From a virus: a stretch of DNA of 34,644 bases. Location: IMG/VR virus record IMGVR_UViG_3300036781_000264, positions 1 through 34,644 of that record; one strand, 5' to 3'. Under the pieces are notes generated by a model. That model saw only the letters and a list, made by a program, of their open reading frames with translations. It did not search any database and was not told the origin of the DNA. Positions 8,262 to 15,719 of this stretch are shown here, one piece after another. The first letter of the stretch is position 1. Each line of letters opens with the position of its first letter. The position numbers were made by a program, and so were the translations under genes.

Positions 8262-11096
8262 ATGTCCTCGCCCGGTAAGCAACAAAAGATGGGACAGTTC
8301 GCCGGGAAAGTCGAGCAGTCTCTCGGTATCATTCCTGGCACCAAGCTTTGGTCGCCATTTCCGTTCGCCGGAACAAACCTGCAAGACACACCGCCAGCGA
8401 TTGATGACAAGGAGTTCTCGTATATCGAGAACTTTTTCCGCATCGGCAATGGTTATCTGCGCACTGCTTGGGATGTTGGCTCCCAGCTCTACACAGCTCC
8501 GGACGGCAAAACGATCCTGCCGTATTTTTTCTGGTACAATCTCGGCGAAATCGACTATTGCGCCGTGTTCTTCACAGACGGCACGGCAGTCCAGGTCACG
8601 CAGTCGGACGGTTCCATCATTCCAATTTCGGCTGTACCCGGCACCTTCTATACGCCGGGTGGAAACCTCCCGATCTGCTCGCAGTCCGGAACGCAGTACC
8701 TTCTGATTGCCAACAACAACAGCTCCAATGATTACTGGATTTGGGACGGCACCAATCTTTTCGGCGCCGGTACACTCAGCCCGTTTGTGAACCTTCTTGG
8801 CAGCGGCCAGAATTATAATACGCCACCCACGGTGACCGCGTTTGGCGGTACTGGCAGTGGCGCCACGTTCACTGCGACCGTTGCAGGTGGCAGCGTTACC
8901 GGCGTCACAGTCACCGACCCAGGCAGTGGCTATGGTGTGGGAGATGTGGTGCAGCTCCTGTTTTCAGGGGGCGATAGCGACACTTCGCCAGAACTGATCG
9001 CGAACCTGAGCAGCGGCAGCGTCGCGGCGATTTCGATCAGCGCGCCTGGAACTGGTTACGCCACTGCGCCAACAGTCAATTTCTCTGGCGGCGGCGGCGG
9101 AAGCGGTGCTGCCGCTACAGCTACCGTCTCAGGTCCAGTTACGTCGATCACGCTGGGAGTGGGTGGCAGCGGCTACACCACTGTGCCGTCAGTGGCTTTG
9201 ACAGGCGGTGGCGGCACAGGAGCCACCGCAACTGCGACCATCGCCACGGGTGCGGTGACAGGCTTTGTGATTACAAACGGCGGCACTGGGTTCACAAGCC
9301 CTCCCACCGTCACGATTACGGGCGGCGGCGGTACGGGCGCAACTGGAACAGCAGTCATCAATAAAATGGTGACTTCGGTCGTGGTCACCAGCCAGGGCAG
9401 CGGCTACACTACTGCTCCAAGCGTTTCATTTACCGGTGGCGGCGGTTCTGGTGCTGCGGCAACTGCTCTTCTGGTGTCCAGCGGTGTTGCCAGCGTTACT
9501 GTGGTAAACGGCGGTTCGGGTTTTACATCCGCGCCGCTGCTCAGTTTTGTCGGCGGTGGTGGTGCCGGGGCATCTGGTATCGCGGTCCTGACTGATACTA
9601 GCGTCACGTCAATAAGCATTCTTGCTGGCGGGCAGGGGTATTTCCATCCGCCTACAGTGGTGATCTCTGATCCTACTGGTGGCGTTACAGCAACGGCCAC
9701 AGCAACGGTGGCTGATGGTCAGATCGTGGCAATTACCGTCACGAATGGCGGTTCTGGCTATGGTGGCGTTCCAGAAATCGTAATTACACCAGACCCTGCG
9801 GATACTTTGGCGACCGGCGCCGCGCTTCAAGCGATGCTGGCTCCGACATCTATCGCGACTGTCTTGGTGACGGCCAGCGGTAGTGGATATACCTCGGCGC
9901 CCGCCGTCGAGGTGCAGCCCGGCGCTAACCATTCGGCATATGCGACGGTGGAATTGATGCCGTTCGGTGTCAGCGGCAGCGCGCTTGAAACTTTCAATTC
10001 GCGCGTGTGGTTGGGCGATCCGTTCCAGGGCGGCGCAATCCCAACCGGTGGCGATTTCATTGTGAGCGCCCCTGGCTCCCTCACAGACTTCGCTACTTCG
10101 GATGGTGGCGTGAGCTTCGTTAATTCAGACCGCTTCCTGCGTAAGCGCTACGTAGCCATTCGCCAGTCGAACGGCTATCTCTATTTCTTCGGCGACAGCT
10201 CTGTGAGCGTGGTGTCCAATATCACCACCAGCGGCGTTCCTGCCTCAACGACTTTCAACTATCTCAACGTCGATCCTCAGATCGGCGCTGGCTTTCGTGA
10301 TAGCCTTCAGGACTTCGGACGTACTATCGTGTTTTCGAACGCGACGGGCGTCTATGGTCTGTATGGCGGCGCCGCGACGAAGATTTCCGGCAAATTGGAC
10401 AGGCTGTTCAATAATGCCATCTTCCCTCCTGATGGACGCGCCCTGCGCCCGTCGTCTGCTGTTGCGACGATATTCAACGTTAAACATCACTTCTTTCTGT
10501 TCACAATCACCGATCCAGAGCTTGGTTCTCTTCGGAACGTGATGGTCGCGTGGAATGAGCGCGAATGGACAATCGTGTCGCAGACCCCCAGTCTGACGTA
10601 CATCGGAACGCAAGAAGTCGAAAGCAAGCTTTACGCTTGGGGCACGGACGGGTCCAAGCTGTACCAGCTCTTCGAGCAGCCTTCGGCATCGCTCACCAAG
10701 CGTTTGACAACAAAGTATTACGGCACAGAATCGCTGCTGATCCTGAAGGACTTCCTGAATCTCTATCTCCAGGCGCAGGACTTCAGCACAGGCAATTCCG
10801 GCATCACTATGAATGTCGAAATGGTCGCCTCCGGGATCGCGGTTCAGCCCACCGAGCCCGGCGCCCGCTTCGACAACGACAGCGTGGCAGACACGGTGTT
10901 CAATTCGAACACTTTCGCGCACATGCTGTATCAACAGCCGGTTTTCAATGCACCGATGCCATACTGGCCCGTCTGGGGCACCGGTACGGGCGGGCTTTCT
11001 TTCAATACCCTTGGCGTTCGCTTCACCACCCAATCGCCCGATTTCGGGCTGGCGAACTTGGTGATCGCATACCAGGACAACACGGCGTACCAGTAA
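8262..11096 (+). CDS. Tail-hub (DNA stabilisation-type) protein with inserted repeat array
   Basis: 944 residues. Residues 1-175 and about 568-944 look like two parts of one beta-propeller tail-hub protein: WDVGSQLYTAPDG, FFTDGTAVQVTQSDG, then ETFNSRVWLGDP, RYVAIRQSNGYLYFFGDSSV, VAWNEREWTI and LYAWGTDGSKLYQLF. This resembles podovirus nozzle or DNA-stabilisation proteins in role and order. Between them, residues about 178-565 hold about ten beta units with the core G-[ST]-G-[YF]-x-x-x-P, each roughly 30-45 residues. The array looks inserted into a propeller loop. The start at 8262 has only a weak ribosome-binding site; a later ATG at 8290 is also possible. Confidence is good for a tail structural protein, moderate for the hub role. 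Confidence 0.7.
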   Translation: MSSPGKQQKMGQFAGKVEQSLGIIPGTKLWSPFPFAGTNLQDTPPAIDDKEFSYIENFFRIGNGYLRTAWDVGSQLYTAPDGKTILPYFFWYNLGEIDYCAVFFTDGTAVQVTQSDGSIIPISAVPGTFYTPGGNLPICSQSGTQYLLIANNNSSNDYWIWDGTNLFGAGTLSPFVNLLGSGQNYNTPPTVTAFGGTGSGATFTATVAGGSVTGVTVTDPGSGYGVGDVVQLLFSGGDSDTSPELIANLSSGSVAAISISAPGTGYATAPTVNFSGGGGGSGAAATATVSGPVTSITLGVGGSGYTTVPSVALTGGGGTGATATATIATGAVTGFVITNGGTGFTSPPTVTITGGGGTGATGTAVINKMVTSVVVTSQGSGYTTAPSVSFTGGGGSGAAATALLVSSGVASVTVVNGGSGFTSAPLLSFVGGGGAGASGIAVLTDTSVTSISILAGGQGYFHPPTVVISDPTGGVTATATATVADGQIVAITVTNGGSGYGGVPEIVITPDPADTLATGAALQAMLAPTSIATVLVTASGSGYTSAPAVEVQPGANHSAYATVELMPFGVSGSALETFNSRVWLGDPFQGGAIPTGGDFIVSAPGSLTDFATSDGGVSFVNSDRFLRKRYVAIRQSNGYLYFFGDSSVSVVSNITTSGVPASTTFNYLNVDPQIGAGFRDSLQDFGRTIVFSNATGVYGLYGGAATKISGKLDRLFNNAIFPPDGRALRPSSAVATIFNVKHHFFLFTITDPELGSLRNVMVAWNEREWTIVSQTPSLTYIGTQEVESKLYAWGTDGSKLYQLFEQPSASLTKRLTTKYYGTESLLILKDFLNLYLQAQDFSTGNSGITMNVEMVASGIAVQPTEPGARFDNDSVADTVFNSNTFAHMLYQQPVFNAPMPYWPVWGTGTGGLSFNTLGVRFTTQSPDFGLANLVIAYQDNTAYQ
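8793..9945 (+). repeat. In-frame array of about ten NGGSGY beta units
   Basis: DNA encoding the repeat array inside the tail-hub gene. Each unit carries a Gly-rich turn (G-G-S-G-Y or similar), a Pro a few residues later, a beta strand and a GGGGTGA-type linker. Units are clearly related in protein, but the DNA has diverged, so the array is old or under selection. Confidence 0.75.
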
Positions 11097-11107
11097 GGAG
11101 ACGAGCT

Positions 11108-11332
11108 ATGGCTCAACGTGAGATCAAAATGGGCCGTCAGTACAAGCCCAAGAGTATGGACTTCGAAAGTCTGATCGGCTTTGGCCAGCATCCGAAGGGC
11201 TTCACTGCGCAGACGGCCAACGGCACCGCCAAGACGGGCAATTGCCCCGGCTGGAACAAGCAATACAAATATGAGATGCCGGAAGTCGCAGCCGAGGGCG
11301 TCTGGGCGAATGCCAATCGCTCTGGCGAATGA
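11108..11332 (+). CDS. Small basic tail-module protein
   Basis: 74 residues from an ATG with a very good AAGGAG site six to seven bases upstream and directly after the tail-hub stop. Basic N-terminus (MAQREIKMGRQYKPKSMDF) and a central Gly/Thr-rich part. No recognised family. Its last four bases overlap the next start (ATGA), so it is in a translational chain with its neighbour. Confidence 0.6.
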   Translation: MAQREIKMGRQYKPKSMDFESLIGFGQHPKGFTAQTANGTAKTGNCPGWNKQYKYEMPEVAAEGVWANANRSGE

Positions 11333-11667
11333 TCGTCACGCTTCTAAACGCGCCGAAGTCTGCAGAAGATTGGGCGCGTTGGTCTTTCCATCATCGCGCA
11401 TCGCATCAGGCAATTGTGCAGGCGTTGAAGACGCAGAAGAACGTCGAAGTGCCACTCTATATCTTGGACCCGATTGATCTGAGCCAGCCCAAGTTGTTCC
11501 TTGAAGCGAACCAGCAGATGCACCAAGACATGGACAATGCCTTGGGCAGTCAGAGCAGCGATCTCGAAGATGTGGATGTGAATGACGCTCGCCAGCTCCA
11601 GTCGTGGATTTACACCCACTGGCTGGAGCATCAGGCGGCAGAGGCGGCGCTTGGTATAAGCTCGTAA
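11329..11667 (+). CDS. Hypothetical virion-module protein
   Basis: 112 residues, with a four-base overlap with the gene before. Helical throughout, with SAEDWARWSFHHRASHQAIVQAL near the N-terminus and QLQSWIYTHWLEHQAAEAAL near the end. The composition is typical of small soluble podovirus proteins coded next to ejection proteins. No membrane segment. Function not assigned. The stop codon abuts the stop of the minus-strand lipoprotein gene. Confidence 0.6.
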   Translation: MIVTLLNAPKSAEDWARWSFHHRASHQAIVQALKTQKNVEVPLYILDPIDLSQPKLFLEANQQMHQDMDNALGSQSSDLEDVDVNDARQLQSWIYTHWLEHQAAEAALGISS

Positions 11668-11985
11668 TCAGCCGCTGCTGTGGCCACTGTAGCCCTTGAG
11701 AAGCATGCAGGCTTCGATATTGCGATTGATCTGAAACGGATCGGCATCAGGGTTTGATGCATCTGCAGATGCAACGAGACCGCCGATGGCACCGCCTACG
11801 GCGTTACCCAAAATACGAGCGGGCGTGTTGATCGCGTGATGGTAACGGCCTTCGGCTTCCAGGCGGCAGCTATCGAGATCGGCCTTCATGGCCTGGGGTG
11901 ATCCGGGACCACCGGAAATGACCATGTAGTTGTGAACGGCGCAGCCAGACAGGCTGCAGGCAATTAGAAGAGCAACAAACCTCAT
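11668..11985 (-). CDS. Inverted small lipoprotein with glycine-zipper segment
   Basis: 105 residues from the ATG at 11985-11983, which has GGAGGA four bases upstream. The frame extends to 12039, but the extra residues would spoil the signal peptide and overlap the promoter. Residues 1-14 are a lipoprotein signal (MRFVALLIACSLSGC), with the lipidated Cys at 15. Residues about 58-72 hold a glycine zipper (GNAVGGAIGG) seen in some outer-membrane lipoproteins. Two more Cys are present. It would sit in the periplasm, anchored in a membrane. An inverted gene with its own promoter inside the virion operon is the pattern of a moron. Superinfection exclusion is one candidate role, unproven. Confidence 0.75.
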   Translation of the reverse strand: MRFVALLIACSLSGCAVHNYMVISGGPGSPQAMKADLDSCRLEAEGRYHHAINTPARILGNAVGGAIGGLVASADASNPDADPFQINRNIEACMLLKGYSGHSSG

Positions 11986-12010
11986 CAAGTCCTCCATCAA
12001 ATAAAGCGGG

Positions 12011-12039
12011 ATTCTACGCGGTGTGCGCGTCCCGTACAA
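12011..12039 (-). promoter_or_regulatory. Sigma-70-type promoter for the lipoprotein gene
   Basis: Minus-strand TTGTAC (12039-12034), an exact 17-base spacer and TAGAAT (12016-12011) lie 25-55 bases before the start. The -10 box matches five of six; the -35 box matches three. The place and spacing fit an independent promoter active in the lysogen. Confidence 0.55.
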
Positions 12040-12053
12040 CGGGGGTTTAAGCC

Positions 12054-12818
12054 GTGGAAATTCAACGAGTTTTCGACGCCGAGAAGATCAACGCCGTCCT
12101 TAACCACCCTTCTGTTCGTCCTGATATTGCCGAAGTCATGACTGGCCCAATCGATGTCAGCGCCGGGGTGACTGACACAAAAAACGTCCTTCTAATGGGC
12201 GAATACGGCGGCTGTTTCTGCGTACACGTCATGCCCGGCGTATACGAAGTTCATACACAATCTCTGCCAGAGGGCAGGGGTAGATGGATCGCCGATTTCG
12301 TCCGCGCTGCTAGCGACTGGATGTTCACGCGCACGGACGCTTATGAGATTGTCACCAGGATACCGGTGAAACACCGTGCAGCTCGAATGCTCTCTCGTTA
12401 CGCGGGCATGAAATACGAAATGACAAGGCCAAATGAGTGTCGTTGGCGCGGTGAACTTCAAGGTTGCGACATCTATAGCTTCCGCATCCAGGACTGGGCG
12501 ATCAATGCTCGCGCTTTTTATCAATCTGGCGCCGAGTTTCATGACTTCCTGCATGCAGAAGCAGAACGGCTCGGTGTGACCGAGCCGCCGCACGACACGG
12601 ACCTGAACCACAACCTCTATGTCGGCATCTGCCTCGCGATGATGGAAGCCGGTCAGGTAAACAAGGCGCTGAATTTCTACAATCGATGGGCGCTGATGGT
12701 CCGTCACCCCATCATTCAACTCGTCAGCACATCGCCCGTGACGGTGCGCTTTGACATCGGAAATCTCATCTTTGAAAACGGCGCACGTCGCGTCGAACTA
12801 TTGGATATGGCAGCATGA
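12054..12818 (+). CDS. GNAT acetyltransferase-like phage protein
   Basis: 254 residues from GTG at 12054. The N-terminal two thirds look like a GNAT fold: a beta region with GGCFCVHVMPG, a central strand VYEVHTQSLPEGRGRW followed by a helix, then AYEIVTRIPVKHRAARMLSRYAGM, which resembles the acetyl-CoA site and following helix. Similar proteins occur among podovirus tail and ejection genes, sometimes without known activity. Substrate unknown. The stop overlaps the next start (ATGA). GNAT assignment is moderate; it might be a structural relative that lost catalysis. Confidence 0.55.
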   Translation: MEIQRVFDAEKINAVLNHPSVRPDIAEVMTGPIDVSAGVTDTKNVLLMGEYGGCFCVHVMPGVYEVHTQSLPEGRGRWIADFVRAASDWMFTRTDAYEIVTRIPVKHRAARMLSRYAGMKYEMTRPNECRWRGELQGCDIYSFRIQDWAINARAFYQSGAEFHDFLHAEAERLGVTEPPHDTDLNHNLYVGICLAMMEAGQVNKALNFYNRWALMVRHPIIQLVSTSPVTVRFDIGNLIFENGARRVELLDMAA

Positions 12819-14224
12819 AGCACGCTTTTGACATCGACGCGCTTGGCTTCGCTCCCCAGCGCTGGTCGCGTTACTGTTCCTTCGGCATTGGCGAGGCCAT
12901 CGCTGGCATTACCGCTGCTCTGTCCAGCGGCATCGGCGCGGGTGCGACAGCTCTGGGTATCGGTGAGAGCACCGCAGGCATCATTGGCGGTATTGGTGCC
13001 GGGGCGCTCGAAGGGTCCGCGCTCGGCACTGCGCAGGCTGCGATCACTGGGCAAGACCTCGGCAAGGGCGCGCTCGGCGGCGCCATTTCGGGCGGCGTTC
13101 TGTCTGGAGCTGGTGGCCCGCTGGGCAATGTTCTCGGTAGCTCGACTGCGGGTAACGTGCTGGCAGGCGCCGCTGGCGGTACGCTCGGCAATGCTGCGAC
13201 GGGCCGCGACTTGGGCCAGGGCGCTCTTGGTGGTGCGATCTCTGGCGGCATCTCCAGCGCGCTTGCATCTCCCAAGGCTGGCGCTGCGGGTGCTGGCGGT
13301 CCCGGCGCCGCCGCTGGGGCGGCACCGTCGTCCGTTGCTGCTTCTGGTCCCGATCTCACAGGCATCGAAACTGTAACATCGACGGCTCCACGACTTGGCG
13401 GCGACATCAACCTCGGTGGCTTGGCTGGCGGTCTTGGCGGCGGCGGCAATCAGGCGGTCGGCCAGCAGAAGGGCGATCAACCCGGTTCCGGCGTTCTGTC
13501 TTCGAACGCACCCGGTGGTCAGCTCACAAGCGCTGGTGCTGCCAGCAGCGTCCCGTCGAATGTCAGCGGCGTGAAGGCCGACACACAAATTGGTGCTGGT
13601 GCGGCTTCGGCTGCTCCCGCCGCCGCTGGTCCTGCAGCGGCGCCTGCGACGCAGGTGGGAACCGGCGCTGAAACCAGCTTCGACAAATTCCTGGACAATC
13701 CAAGCCTGTCGTCAGGCTTCAACGTCCTGAAGCAAAATCCGCTCGAAGCCCTCGGTGCCGGTGCGCTTGGTTTCGACCTTCTGTCCGGAAACCAGCAGCC
13801 CGCAGGCTCTCAGCAGCTCAACACCTTGGCCAACCAGGACATCGCGAGCGGCCACCAGCTTCAGAGTTACCTGACCAGCGGAGCATTGCCCCCCGGCATG
13901 CAGGCGAGCCTCAATACGGCCAACAGCGCTGCGAATGCGGCCATCCGTCAGAAGTATGCCAATATGGGCATGTCTGGGTCGTCTGCGGAAGCGCAGGACT
14001 TGGCCAACGTGCAGCAACAGTCGGCTGCTCAGGCGGGCACCCTGGCCACACAGCTCTTCCAAGCCGGTACGCAACAGTCTCAGCTCGGCCAGCAGCTCTA
14101 CGAGGAGCTGATGAAGGTCAACATGGAACAGGATCAGGGCTTGTCTAGCAGCATTGGAAACTTCGTCTCGGCTTTCGCTGGCATGGGCCGTCCGATCCAG
14201 ATCAACACCGGCACTGCTCAGTAA
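12815..14224 (+). CDS. Glycine/alanine-rich ejection (internal virion) protein
   Basis: 469 residues. Residues about 20-160 are rich in Gly and Ala with repeated small-residue helices (GIGEAIAGITAALSSGIGAG, then GALGGAISGG in several copies), as in membrane-penetrating phage proteins. The middle is low complexity; residues about 365-469 form Gln-rich helices (SAEAQDLANVQQQ). First of three large genes in tandem that match the usual set of podovirus ejection proteins, which are carried in the capsid and injected to build a channel through the envelope. The repeat GALGGAISGG suggests internal duplication. Confidence 0.65.
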   Translation: MKHAFDIDALGFAPQRWSRYCSFGIGEAIAGITAALSSGIGAGATALGIGESTAGIIGGIGAGALEGSALGTAQAAITGQDLGKGALGGAISGGVLSGAGGPLGNVLGSSTAGNVLAGAAGGTLGNAATGRDLGQGALGGAISGGISSALASPKAGAAGAGGPGAAAGAAPSSVAASGPDLTGIETVTSTAPRLGGDINLGGLAGGLGGGGNQAVGQQKGDQPGSGVLSSNAPGGQLTSAGAASSVPSNVSGVKADTQIGAGAASAAPAAAGPAAAPATQVGTGAETSFDKFLDNPSLSSGFNVLKQNPLEALGAGALGFDLLSGNQQPAGSQQLNTLANQDIASGHQLQSYLTSGALPPGMQASLNTANSAANAAIRQKYANMGMSGSSAEAQDLANVQQQSAAQAGTLATQLFQAGTQQSQLGQQLYEELMKVNMEQDQGLSSSIGNFVSAFAGMGRPIQINTGTAQ

Positions 14225-14234
14225 GGGGTAAATC

Positions 14235-15719
14235 ATGGCCGCTGCTGCGCTCCAGGCTCCTCCTTCTCCACTGATCCCACCGAACCCTGCTGCCAATCCC
14301 ATGGCGCCCGCGATGCCGGTGGAGACCGTCACGTCATCTGCCGACAAAGGCCCCAAGCCTTACAGCCAGGGCGAGTTGAAGCAGAAGAATGACACTCTGG
14401 AAGACAAGCTTGACGCCATCAATTCTTCGACCGGTGCGCTCCAACCCCCCAAGTTCGATGTGCCAGGACCGCCTGAGCCAAAACACACTGACCCGTCTCA
14501 GGTCTGGGGTTCGGCTGCGATGGTATTGGCCGCTGCTGGATCGATGCTCTCGCGTCAGCATCTCACTACGGCCATGAACGCGATGGCGGGCGTGATGAAG
14601 GCCGCAAAAGCGAACGATATGGAGCAGGCCCAACAGGATTTTGAGCGATGGAAGGCTTCCAGTGAACTGGCCATCAAGCAGCAGAATTTCCAGATGGAAG
14701 CCTATAAGGCAGCTCTGGCAAAGGCGAACACGGACAGCCGCACCGCGATTGCCGAGTTCACCGCCTACGCTCACGCCTTTGGCGACAACACCGCCGTCGA
14801 ACTGGGAAAGCAGAGGAATACTCAAGCCCTGGAACGGCTTATGATTGACCGCCAGCGTCTGACCAATCAGATGCAGGCCAACATGCCCAAGATCATCCAG
14901 GGCGCGGAGTTCGTGCAGGCTTACAAGTCGCCCGAGTTCCAGGCGAAGATGCAGGCCGAGCCTGATCCCCAGAAGAAGATGGCAATGGTCGTCGGCCTTC
15001 AGGGTGGTCTCACGCCCGAAGCGCTCGACATGCTTTCGGATCAGACGATTGCCTCCGGTTCGCTCCCGACCGGTTTCGCGCGCAGTGCGGGCGGTCAGGC
15101 GGCTATCGCGAACATGGTGGGGGCGAAGCTCAAAGAGAAGAACCTCACGGGCGCAGACTTGGCCGCGCGCAAAGCCACCTACCAAGGCCTCACGGCCAGC
15201 ATGCGCACGCTGGGTAATACCTCGGCTCGTATTGGCCTTGGCGTCAGTGAACTGAAAAACCTGGAACCGCAGGTGCGCAAGGCATCCGACGAACTGAAGC
15301 GCTCTGGCTATCCTTCGCTCAATGCCGCGATCCAAGCTGGGCAGCGCGAAAGCGGTAATGCGGAACTGCGCAATCTTGCAGTGCGCCTCCAGGGTCTGAA
15401 GTCGGCGTTTTCACAGGTTCTCACCCGTGGCGGCGTTCCCACCGACAGCGCTCGCGCCACGACCGACGAGCTGTTCAGCACAAAAGACCCGAACAATGTT
15501 CTGGAAGCGTCGTTGGCTGCGATGAATGACGAGGCTTCCGCCATCGAAAAGGCTCCTGGCGACGTTCGTCAGTCTCTGGAAAAGAACTTCGGCGGCACAG
15601 GCGGCAAGAAGAACAAATACCTTTCGCCCGATTCCGTAAAGAATGCCGTCAAATCCGGCAAAATCACTGCCGAAGAGGGCATGCAAATCCTCCAAGACGA
15701 CTTCGGGTTCGACAAGTAA
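14235..15719 (+). CDS. Ejection (internal virion) protein
   Basis: 494 residues with AAGGGG upstream. A Pro/Ala-rich N-terminus (1-35) is followed by a short hydrophobic Ala segment (about residues 95-110, AAMVLAAAGSML) and long charged helices to the end. The helical, Gln/Lys/Ala-rich make-up and the place between two other such genes fit the second ejection protein. No peptidoglycan-degrading motif is recognisable. The stop overlaps the next start by one base. Confidence 0.6.
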   Translation: MAAAALQAPPSPLIPPNPAANPMAPAMPVETVTSSADKGPKPYSQGELKQKNDTLEDKLDAINSSTGALQPPKFDVPGPPEPKHTDPSQVWGSAAMVLAAAGSMLSRQHLTTAMNAMAGVMKAAKANDMEQAQQDFERWKASSELAIKQQNFQMEAYKAALAKANTDSRTAIAEFTAYAHAFGDNTAVELGKQRNTQALERLMIDRQRLTNQMQANMPKIIQGAEFVQAYKSPEFQAKMQAEPDPQKKMAMVVGLQGGLTPEALDMLSDQTIASGSLPTGFARSAGGQAAIANMVGAKLKEKNLTGADLAARKATYQGLTASMRTLGNTSARIGLGVSELKNLEPQVRKASDELKRSGYPSLNAAIQAGQRESGNAELRNLAVRLQGLKSAFSQVLTRGGVPTDSARATTDELFSTKDPNNVLEASLAAMNDEASAIEKAPGDVRQSLEKNFGGTGGKKNKYLSPDSVKNAVKSGKITAEEGMQILQDDFGFDK

